From Brenneria goodwinii (GTDB lineage Bacteria > Pseudomonadota > Gammaproteobacteria > Enterobacterales > Enterobacteriaceae), in NCBI RefSeq assembly GCF_002291445.1, contig NZ_CP014137.1, forward strand, positions 62,001-126,000: 64,000 bases of DNA, read 5' to 3'. Shown here in pieces: positions 43,653 through 52,918 of the stretch (position 1 is the first letter of the stretch; every line of letters starts with the position of its first letter). The translations under genes were made by a program, and so were the position numbers. The notes under the pieces were generated by a model, which saw only the letters and a program-made list of their open reading frames with translations, had not been told where the DNA came from and searched no databases.

Positions 43653-45434
43653 GTGACTATTTCCACGGGACAAAAAAACAGCCATTCAGGCTTCCGCACG
43701 CCACATCGCCTTATGTGGAGTTTATTGTGCGTACTGTTATTTCCCTCCGCCAGTTTTGCCGCCAATGTGCGTTTGCAAGTCGTTGGATTGGACGGCGCGC
43801 TGCAAAAGAATGTGCGGGCGCGTTTATCCACGATCGCCGCCGATGAAATCAATGCCGATGGCCGTTTCCGCTCGCGCGTCGATGATGCGATCCGTCAGGG
43901 ATTGCGCGCTCTGGGATATTACGATCCGCAGATTACATTTGACTTTCGCCCCGCGGTCAACGGCGGGCGTCCGGTTCTGATTGCCAACGTCACGCCCGGC
44001 GAACCGGTAAAAATCGCTGATGTGAATATTGTTCTGCGCGGCGGCGCCCATGATGACAAGGATTATCAGCAAATTGTGGCGAAGGATACGCCTGCCGTCG
44101 GCAGCGTGCTGAATCATGGCGATTACGACGGTTTTAAAAACTCTTTGAATGGGTTGTCGTTGCGTAAAGGGTATTTCGATGCCCACTTTCTGCAGAGCCA
44201 GTTAGGCGTGGTACAGGAAGAGCGAAAAGCCTTCTGGGATATCGATTTCGACAGCGGTGAACGTTACCGTTTTGGCGAAATTAAATTTCAGGGATCGCAA
44301 ATCCGTGAGGAGTACCTGCGAAATCTGGTGCCCTTTCATTCTGGCGACGCCTACAGCAGCGAAGATCTTGGCGAGTTTAACCGTCGTTTGTCAGCCACGG
44401 GATGGTTTAATTCAGTGGTGGTTTCGCCCGATTTCAGCCAGTCGAAAGCGACCAAAACTCTGCCGCTGGATGCGGTCGTCACTCCCCGCACCCGTAACCG
44501 TATAGAAACCGGGGTCGGGTATGCGACCGACGTCGGGCCGCGTTTCAAGACCACCTGGAACAAGCCCTGGATCAACGCCTACGGACATAGTCTGGAAAGC
44601 AGCCTCAGCGTATCCGCTCCTGAGCAATCCCTTGATTTTAGCTATAAAATTCCACTGCTGAAAAATCCGTTAGAACAGTATTACCTGCTGCAAGGCGGCT
44701 TCAAGCGCGAAGATCTCAATGATACGCGGTCTGACTCAACCACGCTGAACGTGGCGCGTTACTGGGATTTGTCCAGCGGTTGGCAGCGGGCGGTCAATTT
44801 GCGCTGGAGTCTCGATCACTTTACGCAGGGCAGCGTGACGGACACCACCATGTTGATCTATCCCGGCGTAAGCATTAACCGTACCCGTCAGCGGGGCGGG
44901 TTGATGCCGGTATGGGGAGACAGCCAGCGTTACTCTATCGATGTTTCCGATACCCTGTGGGGATCGGATATCGATTTCGTCGTTTTGCAGGCGCAAAACG
45001 TCTGGATCAGAACGCTGGCGGACAAGCACCGTTTTGTCGCGCGCGGCAATCTGGGGTGGATCGAAACCAACAGCTTTTCACGTGTTCCGCCGTCCCTGCG
45101 TTTTTTCGCCGGGGGCGATCGCAGCATTCGCGGCTATAAGTACAAATCCATCTCGCCGCGTGACAGCGACGATAAATTGACCGGGGCGTCCAAACTGGCC
45201 ACCGGGTCGTTGGAGTATCAATACAACGTGACGGGAAAATGGTGGGGGGCGGTGTTCGTGGATTCAGGCGAAGCCGTCAACGATATCAAACAGAATGACT
45301 TTAAGACCGGTGCGGGCGTCGGCGTTCGCTGGGCATCTCCTATTGGTCCGGTGAAATTTGACCTTGCGACGCCGATTGGCGATCCAGAGAAACATGACGT
45401 GCAGTTCTATATCGCTTTGGGACCCGAGCTATGA
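43653..45434 (+). CDS. tamA: Outer-membrane translocation/assembly module barrel TamA
   Basis: 593 aa from GTG 43653 (GGGAG upstream), Omp85 family. Signal peptide ending near SASFAAN, three POTRA domains (about 45-280; e.g. GERYRFGEIKFQGSQIREEYLRN), then a 16-stranded barrel with the lid-lock motif RFFAGGDRSIRGYKYKSISP and C-terminal VKFDLATPIGDPEKHDVQFYIALGPEL. Works with TamB in outer-membrane protein insertion and lipid transport. Overlaps tamB by 4 bp. Confidence 0.97.
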   Translation: MTISTGQKNSHSGFRTPHRLMWSLLCVLLFPSASFAANVRLQVVGLDGALQKNVRARLSTIAADEINADGRFRSRVDDAIRQGLRALGYYDPQITFDFRPAVNGGRPVLIANVTPGEPVKIADVNIVLRGGAHDDKDYQQIVAKDTPAVGSVLNHGDYDGFKNSLNGLSLRKGYFDAHFLQSQLGVVQEERKAFWDIDFDSGERYRFGEIKFQGSQIREEYLRNLVPFHSGDAYSSEDLGEFNRRLSATGWFNSVVVSPDFSQSKATKTLPLDAVVTPRTRNRIETGVGYATDVGPRFKTTWNKPWINAYGHSLESSLSVSAPEQSLDFSYKIPLLKNPLEQYYLLQGGFKREDLNDTRSDSTTLNVARYWDLSSGWQRAVNLRWSLDHFTQGSVTDTTMLIYPGVSINRTRQRGGLMPVWGDSQRYSIDVSDTLWGSDIDFVVLQAQNVWIRTLADKHRFVARGNLGWIETNSFSRVPPSLRFFAGGDRSIRGYKYKSISPRDSDDKLTGASKLATGSLEYQYNVTGKWWGAVFVDSGEAVNDIKQNDFKTGAGVGVRWASPIGPVKFDLATPIGDPEKHDVQFYIALGPEL

Positions 45435-48400
45435 TGTTGTTGAAAAATGCGAGTCTGATAAAAAAAATTGGCATTGGCCTTCTCGCTTTCCTGTTGTTAT
45501 TACTCATAACGCTCGTGTTGCTGGTGGGAACGACGCCGGGTTTGCATCTGTTGCTGAATGGCGCCGCGCGCTTTGTGCCCGGGCTGGAGATTGCCGGCGT
45601 CAACGGCGGCTGGCGCGATCTGACGCTGAAGAATATGCGTTATCAAATGCCGGGCGTTACGGTTAAAGCCGACGAGTTTCATTTGTCGCTGGCGCCTGGC
45701 TGTCTGTTGCGCAGTCAGCTTTGCATCAACGATGTGTCGGCGCGAAATATTGACGTGGCCGTGGATAGCAAATCGTTGCCGGTTTCAGAAGAGGCGCCGG
45801 CGCCCAGCGAGCCGCTGACCGAAATATCCGCGCCGTTTCCCATCGACTTGCATCAGTTGGTGTTAACCAACGTTCATGTCGCCGTGGACGATATGGCCAT
45901 CTCTCTTGGCGAGTTCCGTACCGGTATGACGTGGAAAGGACGGATGCTGACGCTGCTGCCAACCAAAATCGACGCCTTGCTGGTCGCGTTGCCGAAAACC
46001 CCTGTCGATGTGCTTGAAGATGGCAAAGTGACGGCGGCGGAAGTGGCGGCGGCCGTTAAAGAGACCGCCGCCGACGTTCGCGCGTCGATGGAGAACGGAA
46101 CGGCTCAGCCGATTGAGATTAATAAGACGCTATCCGGTACCAAAACGTCGCCGGACGAGACGGCCGCCGCGGATAACGGCAGTGCGGCGCAGAAGTCCGC
46201 TTCCGCAGGCGATGCGGCTTCCACTCAGCCGGAACAGCCGCTCGGCGAGCGGTTAGCCGCGCTGTTCTCCAAACCTTTATTGCCCGATTTGCCGCAATTT
46301 ACCCTGCCGCTGGATCTGAACATCGCGGAAATTCATGGTGAACAACTGCGGCTAACGGGCGATCAGGACATCCTGATCTCCGATCTGTGGATCCAGGCTT
46401 CAACGCGGGAACAGCGCCTGGATCTGGACAAGTTTGTCGTGCAGTCGCCGCAGGGCGGGCTGAATGTGCGCGGGAGCGTAACGCTCAGCGATAACTGGCC
46501 GGTCTCCTTCACCGCCAACGGCGTATTGAATGTTGATCCGCTGAAAGGGGAAAAACTCAAACTTACCGTTGACGGCGGATTGCGCGAACAACTGAATGTT
46601 GCGTTGAATCTGTCCGGTCCGCAGCGGGCGCAGCTAAATCTGCAAACCGAACTGGCGCAAGCGGGTCTGCCATTGGCGCTTACGCTGCAAACCGATCGGG
46701 TGCGCTGGCCGTTAACCGGAGAGCCGCAGTATCAGGTGAACGACCTGCAAATGCAGTTGAACGGCAAGGCCACGGATTACACCCTTTCGCTACGCAGTGA
46801 TGTGCGCGGAGTGGATTTGCCGCCCGCCTCGCTGACGCTGGACGGAAACGGCAATGCGCAGCAATTTAACCTGACGCGTCTGCGATTGTCCGCCCTGCAG
46901 GGCAATGCCGATCTGAGCGCCGTGGTGGACTGGAGTAAGGCCATCAGTTGGCGTAGCGAGCTGGTATTGAGCGGCATCAATACGGCGAAACAGTGGCCGG
47001 ACTGGCCGGCGAAAATTGACGGCAAGGTGACCACGCGCGGCAGTCTGTATGGCGGCAACTGGCAGTTACAGGTGCCGGAGCTGCGCTTGGATGGCAATGT
47101 GAAGCAGAACAAGCTGTCCGCCAGAGGCGAACTGCGAGGAAACGCCGCCGGCCAGTGGCAAATACCGGGGCTTAATCTGGCGCTGGGCGTCAACCAACTC
47201 AACGTTAAGGGCGAACTGAGCGATAAGTGGCTACTGGATGCCGATATCAATGCGCCGTCGCTTAACGGCGCGCTGCCTGGTCTGGCCGGGCGAATCGCCG
47301 GTACGCTGAAATTACGCGGCAACCTGCGTGAACCGCAGGTTCTTGCGGATCTCACCGCATCCGGCCTGCGCTGGCAGGAGATGACCATTAACCGCATTAA
47401 AGTGGATGGCGATATACGTTCCGAACAGCAGATCCAGGGCAAGCTGGCGGTGCGTTTGGAACAGCTGCACCAGGAGGGGCTGGATATCAGCTTGCTGACG
47501 CTGAATGCCGACGGCAATGAGCAGCAGCATCAGTTGCGCTTGAATATGGAAGGCGAGCCGGTATCGGGGCAGTTGGCGCTGTCCGGCAGCTTCGATCGGC
47601 AGACGCAGCGCTGGCGCGGCACACTGAATAATACCCGGTTTGATACGCCGGTCGGCGAGTGGCGTTTGGTGCCGTCGATGGCGCTGGATTACCAGAATCT
47701 TCAGCAAAAAATCAGTATTGGCGCGCATTGCTGGCGTAATCCCAATGCCGAACTCTGCGTGCCAAGAACCATTGAAGCCGGGGCGAGCGGTCAGGCGAGT
47801 ATCAGATTAAACCGTTTCGATTTAGCCATGCTCAAGCCTTTCCTGGGGGAAGACACCGTATTGGCGGGAACCTTCTCCGGGGGAGCCGACGTGAGCTGGC
47901 AGCCAGGGCAGGGCTTGCCGCAGGCGAAAGTGACGTTGACCGGCAACGGCGTTAATGTCCGCCAGCAGGTGCAGGGTAAAACGCTGCCGATCGCATTTGA
48001 TACGCTAACCCTGAATGCCGGCATCGATCGTGGCCGCGCCCAGTTGGATTGGCTCATCGCCATCCGCGATAACGGCCGTTTCAGCGGCGATGTGCAGATT
48101 ACCGATCCGCAGGGAAGACGCAATCTTGGCGGCACTATCGCTATCAATAACATTTCTCTGGCATTGCTTGCCCCGGTGTTGCAACAAGGGGAAAAAGCCA
48201 CAGGCATGCTGAATGCCAATTTGCGTCTGTCGGGGAATGCGGAGCGCCCGCAGATATTCGGGCAGATTGCGTTGGAGCAGTTTGATCTGGATGGCAGTTG
48301 GATGCCGATCGATCTGACCAATGGCCAACTGGCGGTAAATTTCAGCGGCATGTCTTCAACCATGCAGGGTTTTCTGAAAACGGATAACGGGCAGCTAAAC

Positions 48401-49393
48401 CTGAGCGGCAATGCTGATTGGGCGCAACCGGACGCATGGCGGGCCAGCATTGCGGCCAAAGGGGATAAGATCCGGGTAACCGTTCCGCCGATGGCGCGTC
48501 TGGATGTTTCGCCGGACATCGTGTTTGAGGCCACGCCGCAGTTGTTCGCGTTAAACGGTTCGGTCAATATTCCCTGGGCGCGTATTGTGGTCAACGAACT
48601 GCCGGAGAGCTCGGTGGGCGTTTCGTCAGATGAAGTGATGCTGGATGCCAATCGTCAGCCGCTGCAGAAAGCCTCGACTTCCATCCCGATCAACAGCAAT
48701 CTGACCATCCGTATCGGTGACGATGTCCGGCTGGATGCCTACGGGCTGCGGGCCCGTTTGCAGGGCGACCTGAAAATGATACAGGATGAGCGCGGGCTGG
48801 GGATCAATGGACAGGTCAATATACCTTCCGGCCGCTTCAAAGCCTACGGGCAGGATCTTATCGTGCAAAAAGGGCAGATTCTGTTTTCCGGCCCGCCGGA
48901 TCAGCCGATACTCAATATTGAGGCCGTGCGTAATCCCGACAATACGGCGGATGACGTAACCGCCGGCGTTCGCGTCACCGGTATGGCCAGCGCGCCCAAA
49001 CTTGAGGTGTTCTCCGATCCGAGCATGTCGCAGCAAGAAGCGTTGTCATATTTGCTCAGAGGCGAGGGTCTCGACAGCAGCGGCGCCGATAGTTCGGCAA
49101 TGACATCAATGCTTATTGGTTTAGGGGTTGCACAAAGTGGTCAAGTTGTGGGTAAAATCGGCGAGGCCTTTGGGGTAAGTAATTTAGCTCTGGATACACA
49201 GGGCGCTGGCGATAGTTCTCAAGTGGTTGTCAGCGGTTACGTTCTTCCCGGCCTGCAAGTTAAATATGGTGTTGGCATATTTGATTCTTTGGCAACGTTA
49301 ACGCTGCGTTACCGCTTGATGCCAAAGCTATACTTGGAAGCGGTGTCTGGTCTCGATCAGGCATTAGATGTGCTCTATCAGTTTGAGTTCTAG
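45431..49393 (+). CDS. tamB: Inner-membrane-anchored AsmA-like protein TamB
   Basis: 1320 aa (E. coli 1259). N-terminal membrane anchor (IGIGLLAFLLLLLITLVLLVG), long beta-taco groove spanning the periplasm, and C-terminal DUF490 domain that docks to TamA (SYLLRGEGLDSSGADSSAMTS ... VLYQFEF). A bridge for phospholipid movement to the outer membrane. It carries a low-complexity Ala/Glu/Thr/Ser-rich stretch at about residues 195-275 that explains most of the extra length. ATG overlaps tamA stop. Confidence 0.96.
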   Translation: MMLLKNASLIKKIGIGLLAFLLLLLITLVLLVGTTPGLHLLLNGAARFVPGLEIAGVNGGWRDLTLKNMRYQMPGVTVKADEFHLSLAPGCLLRSQLCINDVSARNIDVAVDSKSLPVSEEAPAPSEPLTEISAPFPIDLHQLVLTNVHVAVDDMAISLGEFRTGMTWKGRMLTLLPTKIDALLVALPKTPVDVLEDGKVTAAEVAAAVKETAADVRASMENGTAQPIEINKTLSGTKTSPDETAAADNGSAAQKSASAGDAASTQPEQPLGERLAALFSKPLLPDLPQFTLPLDLNIAEIHGEQLRLTGDQDILISDLWIQASTREQRLDLDKFVVQSPQGGLNVRGSVTLSDNWPVSFTANGVLNVDPLKGEKLKLTVDGGLREQLNVALNLSGPQRAQLNLQTELAQAGLPLALTLQTDRVRWPLTGEPQYQVNDLQMQLNGKATDYTLSLRSDVRGVDLPPASLTLDGNGNAQQFNLTRLRLSALQGNADLSAVVDWSKAISWRSELVLSGINTAKQWPDWPAKIDGKVTTRGSLYGGNWQLQVPELRLDGNVKQNKLSARGELRGNAAGQWQIPGLNLALGVNQLNVKGELSDKWLLDADINAPSLNGALPGLAGRIAGTLKLRGNLREPQVLADLTASGLRWQEMTINRIKVDGDIRSEQQIQGKLAVRLEQLHQEGLDISLLTLNADGNEQQHQLRLNMEGEPVSGQLALSGSFDRQTQRWRGTLNNTRFDTPVGEWRLVPSMALDYQNLQQKISIGAHCWRNPNAELCVPRTIEAGASGQASIRLNRFDLAMLKPFLGEDTVLAGTFSGGADVSWQPGQGLPQAKVTLTGNGVNVRQQVQGKTLPIAFDTLTLNAGIDRGRAQLDWLIAIRDNGRFSGDVQITDPQGRRNLGGTIAINNISLALLAPVLQQGEKATGMLNANLRLSGNAERPQIFGQIALEQFDLDGSWMPIDLTNGQLAVNFSGMSSTMQGFLKTDNGQLNLSGNADWAQPDAWRASIAAKGDKIRVTVPPMARLDVSPDIVFEATPQLFALNGSVNIPWARIVVNELPESSVGVSSDEVMLDANRQPLQKASTSIPINSNLTIRIGDDVRLDAYGLRARLQGDLKMIQDERGLGINGQVNIPSGRFKAYGQDLIVQKGQILFSGPPDQPILNIEAVRNPDNTADDVTAGVRVTGMASAPKLEVFSDPSMSQQEALSYLLRGEGLDSSGADSSAMTSMLIGLGVAQSGQVVGKIGEAFGVSNLALDTQGAGDSSQVVVSGYVLPGLQVKYGVGIFDSLATLTLRYRLMPKLYLEAVSGLDQALDVLYQFEF

Positions 49394-49395
49394 CG

Positions 49396-49743
49396 ATGCG
49401 AATTATTGTCTATGGCAGTTTACGACGCAAACAGGGAAACAGTCACTGGATGACTAACGCCCAATGGTTGGGGGATTGTCAACTCGCTGGATTCGAGTTG
49501 TATAACCTCGGCCATTATCCGGCGGTAGTGCCCGGCGATGGGAAGATTTACGGCGAAGTCTATCGCATCAGTTCGTCGATACTGGCGGAACTGGATGCAT
49601 TGAAGCGAGATGGTCACGAATACCGGCGTGAGCTGATCGGCACCCCGCTGGGGAACGCCTGGATCTATTTATATAAGCATTCGGTGGCGGGCTTGCCGCT
49701 TATCCCCAGCGGGGATTGGCTGCAGCGTGAAGAAGAACCATAA
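49396..49743 (+). CDS. ytfP: Gamma-glutamylcyclotransferase-fold protein YtfP
   Basis: 115 aa. MRIIVYGSLRRKQGNSHWM is the substrate-binding YGSLxxG-type motif of the GGCT/AIG2 fold, and LDALKRDGHEYRRELI holds the acidic catalytic region. E. coli YtfP is uncharacterised. Starts 2 bp after tamB and ends at a strong bidirectional terminator. Confidence 0.92.
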   Translation: MRIIVYGSLRRKQGNSHWMTNAQWLGDCQLAGFELYNLGHYPAVVPGDGKIYGEVYRISSSILAELDALKRDGHEYRRELIGTPLGNAWIYLYKHSVAGLPLIPSGDWLQREEEP

Positions 49744-49771
49744 AAAAAACGCCGCGTAATGCGGCGTTTTT
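49742..49771. terminator. Bidirectional terminator between ytfP and ppa
   Basis: AACGCCGC-GTAAT-GCGGCGTT flanked by eight A before and five T after. Serves both convergent genes. Confidence 0.88.
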
Positions 49772-49791
49772 GATCGTGCTGTCAGCCAGTC

Positions 49792-50322
49792 TTATTTTTT
49801 CTTGGCGCGTTCGAAAGAGGCGACGATTTCCGCTTTGGCGGCTTCGGCGTTATCCCAGCCTTCGACTTTTACCCACTTGCCTTTTTCCAGATCTTTATAG
49901 TGTTCAAAGAAATGGGTGATCTGCGCACGCAGTAATTCCGGCAGGTCGTTGACGTCTTTGATGTGATCGTACTCTTTAGACAACTTGCTGTGCGGCACGG
50001 CGACCAGTTTGGCGTCTTCACCGGATTCGTCAGTCATTTTCAGTACGCCGACCGGACGGCAACGGATAACCGCGCCCGGCTGCAACGGATACGGGGTCGG
50101 CACCAGTACGTCAACCGGATCGCCATCCAGCGACAGGGTATGGTTGATATAACCATAGTTGCATGGGTAGAACATGGCGGTAGACATGAAGCGGTCTACA
50201 AACAGCTCCCCGCTATCTTTATCAACTTCATATTTGATCGGATCGGCATTAGCGGGGATTTCAATAATTACATAGATATCTTCCGGAAGATCTTTGCCTG
50301 CCGGGACATTGTTCAGACTCAT
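49792..50322 (-). CDS. ppa: Inorganic pyrophosphatase
   Basis: 176 aa, family I soluble pyrophosphatase; hydrolyses PPi and drives biosynthesis. Mg-site signature DGDPVDVLVPTPYPLQPGAVI, with further acidic residues in DESGEDAKLVAVP and the phosphate-binding YKDLEKGKWVKVEGW. Length equals E. coli Ppa. AAGGAAA ribosome site. The 179-bp gap to plsY shows no gene. Confidence 0.98.
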   Translation of the reverse strand: MSLNNVPAGKDLPEDIYVIIEIPANADPIKYEVDKDSGELFVDRFMSTAMFYPCNYGYINHTLSLDGDPVDVLVPTPYPLQPGAVIRCRPVGVLKMTDESGEDAKLVAVPHSKLSKEYDHIKDVNDLPELLRAQITHFFEHYKDLEKGKWVKVEGWDNAEAAKAEIVASFERAKKK

Positions 50323-50501
50323 GTCGGTTTCCTTCTCTTCAAACCTGAAATGGCGTGGCGGTCATTATAGCCAAAACGCGCTTAATGTCCCCGATTTTTA
50401 GCGCCTTCTAGTGGCTGGAGATAGGCCAGTATTGATTGACCGGGCAGTGTTGTACACCGACCATTCCTGCGGCGGCGGGAATGGCGAAGGATGAAGAGGT
50501 C

Positions 50502-51116
50502 TTAGTCGGCCGAACTTTTTTTCTTACGCAGTTTGTTCCAGATTTTGCTTTCCTGCCCGCGCCATAAACGCTGGATATTGTCGTGGTGACGCACCAATAT
50601 CAGACAGGAGAGCATGGCGACAGGGAACGTGAACTGCGGCTTGAACCACCAGACATAGAACGGCGCAATCAGCGCGCTGATAATCGCCCCCAGAGACGAG
50701 TAGCCGCTCAGCAGCACGGTAAGCAACCAGGTTCCCGTCATCAGGCCGGTGAGATCCCAGCCGATTGGCGCGATGGCGCCGAACGCCGTGGCGACGCCTT
50801 TGCCGCCCTGGAAATGAAAAAACACCGGATAGATATGGCCAAGACAGGCGGCGATAGCGGTCAGACCTAGGTATAGCGGGGGAACGCCCAACGCATACGC
50901 CGCCCAGACGGGCAGCATGCCTTTTAATACGTCGAAGATCAGTACGGCGGCAGCGACGGATTTCCCGCCGATACGTAATACGTTGGTGGCGCCGGGATTC
51001 CCAGAGCCATGCTCGCGAGGGTCCGGCAGCCCGGCGATCCGACAAACCAGAATCGCGCTGGAAATGGAGCCACACAGATACGCGATTAATATCATACCAA
51101 GCGCGGTAGCACTCAT
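50502..51116 (-). CDS. plsY: Glycerol-3-phosphate acyltransferase PlsY
   Basis: 204 aa from ATG 51116, where MSATALGMILIAYLCGSISSAILVC aligns with E. coli; the frame is open to 51236 but the extra N-terminus is unlike the family. Five transmembrane helices. Conserved cytoplasmic motifs SGNPGATNVLRIGGK and FQGGKGVATAFG bind substrate. Transfers acyl from acyl-phosphate to glycerol-3-phosphate, the first step in phospholipid synthesis. Divergent from folB as in E. coli. Confidence 0.96.
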   Translation of the reverse strand: MSATALGMILIAYLCGSISSAILVCRIAGLPDPREHGSGNPGATNVLRIGGKSVAAAVLIFDVLKGMLPVWAAYALGVPPLYLGLTAIAACLGHIYPVFFHFQGGKGVATAFGAIAPIGWDLTGLMTGTWLLTVLLSGYSSLGAIISALIAPFYVWWFKPQFTFPVAMLSCLILVRHHDNIQRLWRGQESKIWNKLRKKKSSAD

Positions 51117-51253
51117 AACGCGGTTCCGTTTAATAGAAAGACGTTCAATAAAAGGACGTTTAATAAGGGTCGTTTTACTCTTTGCATCTGTGGATAATAC
51201 GCATATTCCGTCGGAAGTGGTATCCGACAACGACAAAAACAGAGAATGGCGTG

Positions 51254-51607
51254 ATGGATATCGTATTTATTGAGGAACTTACCGTAATTACCACCATTGG
51301 TGTTTACGACTGGGAACAGACCATCCAGCAGAAGCTGGTGTTTGATATCGAAATGGGTTGGGATAACCGTCAGGCGGCGGGAAGCGATGACGTTAACGAC
51401 TGCCTGAGCTACGCCGACGTCAGCGAGGCGGTGATTGCGCTGGTGGCGGGACAGCGCTTTGCGCTGGTTGAACGCGTCGCGGAAGAGGTGGCGACAATGC
51501 TTATGCGGCGTTTCTCCATCCCCTGGTTACGCATTAAGGTTTGCAAGCCGGGCGCGGTGGCGCAGGCGCGGCAGGTCGGCGTAATTATTGAGCGCGGGAC
51601 GCGATAA
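51254..51607 (+). CDS. folB: Dihydroneopterin aldolase
   Basis: 117 aa from ATG 51254 (MDIVFIEELTVITTIGVYDWE). Small tunnelling-fold enzyme of folate synthesis: cleaves 7,8-dihydroneopterin to 6-hydroxymethyl-dihydropterin. Motifs ALVERVAEEVATMLM (catalytic Glu) and KVCKPGAVAQARQVGVIIER (catalytic Lys). A good terminator follows. Confidence 0.95.
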   Translation: MDIVFIEELTVITTIGVYDWEQTIQQKLVFDIEMGWDNRQAAGSDDVNDCLSYADVSEAVIALVAGQRFALVERVAEEVATMLMRRFSIPWLRIKVCKPGAVAQARQVGVIIERGTR

Positions 51608-51680
51608 ATCCGATTTTGCTTAAATAATGCTGCGCTGTACGTAACGAAACAGTAACCTGAAGGGTCTATAAAGCGGGTAT

Positions 51681-51712
51681 AGCGGCTTGCTAAGCAGCGC
51701 AGCCGCTTTTTT
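51681..51712 (+). terminator. Intrinsic terminator after folB
   Basis: AGCGGCT - 13-base loop - AGCCGCT followed by six T. Two further hairpins (GCGGGCT-ATCCC-AGCCCGC and CGTCGC-AA-GCGACG) follow before uppP. Confidence 0.75.
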
Positions 51713-51869
51713 ATGGCGGGCTATCCCAGCCCGCTACCCTTACGGGGCGTCGCAAGCGACGTTCGAAAACGCCCGAAGGGCCGTTGTGATGCGGCGTTAA
51801 AGCATACTTCAGGCGTTTTGGGGATGGTGTAAGGTTTTATGTTTCAATAATAAGAAGCAAGGATTCTAG

Positions 51870-52688
51870 ATGGCAGATCTGCATTCGTTGTTCATTGCAT
51901 TTATTCTTGGTGTGGTTGAGGGACTTACTGAGTTTTTACCCGTATCCTCCACCGGTCATATGATTATTGTCGGTCATTGGTTGGGGTTTGCGGATGACAA
52001 GGCAAAAACGTTTGAGGTGATCATTCAACTCGGTTCAATTCTGGCGGTCGTCGTGATGTTCTGGCGCCGCCTGTTTGGTCTTATTGGTATCCATTTCGGT
52101 CAGGTTCCGCATGAAGGTCATACCGCCGGGCGTTTAAAGCTGAGTCATATCCTGCTGGCGATGATTCCGGCTGTGGTGCTCGGCCTGATTTTTCACGATG
52201 TGATCAAATCGCTGTTTGAACCCCGAAATGTCATGTACGCGCTAGTGGTCGGCGGTTTCCTGCTACTGGCGGCGGAATGGTTGAAACCCCGGCATCCGCG
52301 GGCGGTTGGGTTGGATGATATTACTCATCGCCAGGCGTTTATGATCGGCTGCTTCCAGTGTTTAGCGCTCTGGCCGGGTTTTTCTCGCTCCGGCGCCACG
52401 ATTTCCGGCGGGATGCTGGTGGGCGTCAGCCGTTATGCCGCATCGGAGTTCTCTTTCATTCTGGCGGTTCCCATGATGTTGGGCGCGACGGTGCTGGATC
52501 TTTATAAGAGCTGGCATTTTCTGTCGCTGGCCGATGTGCCGATGTTCGCCGTGGGCTTTATTACGGCCTTTATCGTGGCGCTGATTGCGATTAAAACCTT
52601 TTTGCAGGTTATCAAACGCATCTCTTTCGTTCCTTTCGCGATTTATCGCTTTATCGTCGCGGCGGCGGTGTACATGGTGTTTCTGTAA
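51870..52688 (+). CDS. uppP: Undecaprenyl-diphosphatase UppP (BacA)
   Basis: 272 aa, about eight transmembrane helices. Recycles undecaprenyl diphosphate for peptidoglycan and confers bacitracin tolerance. Active-site motifs VEGLTEFLPVSSTGHMII (residues 16-33) and ALWPGFSRSGATISGGML. Length equals E. coli BacA (273 aa). AAGGA ribosome site. Confidence 0.97.
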   Translation: MADLHSLFIAFILGVVEGLTEFLPVSSTGHMIIVGHWLGFADDKAKTFEVIIQLGSILAVVVMFWRRLFGLIGIHFGQVPHEGHTAGRLKLSHILLAMIPAVVLGLIFHDVIKSLFEPRNVMYALVVGGFLLLAAEWLKPRHPRAVGLDDITHRQAFMIGCFQCLALWPGFSRSGATISGGMLVGVSRYAASEFSFILAVPMMLGATVLDLYKSWHFLSLADVPMFAVGFITAFIVALIAIKTFLQVIKRISFVPFAIYRFIVAAAVYMVFL

Positions 52689-52703
52689 TCCTGCTCGCAA
52701 AGT

Positions 52704-52729
52704 AAAAAAGCCGCGCAGCGGCGCGGCTT
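52704..52729 (-). terminator. Terminator facing cca transcription
   Basis: AAGCCGCGC - loop - GCGCGGCTT with the T run on the minus strand, so it ends transcripts coming from cca; it may also stop uppP weakly. Confidence 0.75.
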
Positions 52730-52785
52730 CAGACTGTTGACAAAGCCCCTAATATACCTCTGCCATCCTTCACGGCCCCAGCGCG

Positions 52786-52867
52786 GTCATTCCCGCAGTA
52801 GTAGGCGGGAATATCCTGCTGAAACCGTAAACAGCCATTGGCTGATTCCCGCCTACGCGGGAATGAC
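52786..52867. repeat. REP/BIME-like double hairpin
   Basis: Two units in opposite orientation: GTCATTCCCGC...GGCGGGAAT (52786-52812) and ATTCCCGCC-TAC-GCGGGAATGAC (52845-52867), separated by 32 bp with an AGCCATTGGCT palindrome. The pattern GTCATTCCCGC is a common intergenic repeat style. Located between convergent uppP and cca. Confidence 0.7.
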
Positions 52868-52918
52868 GGGTTTGGGAAGGTTTGTCATCAACCTCGCCGC
52901 GCATGGCGCGGCTTTTGC

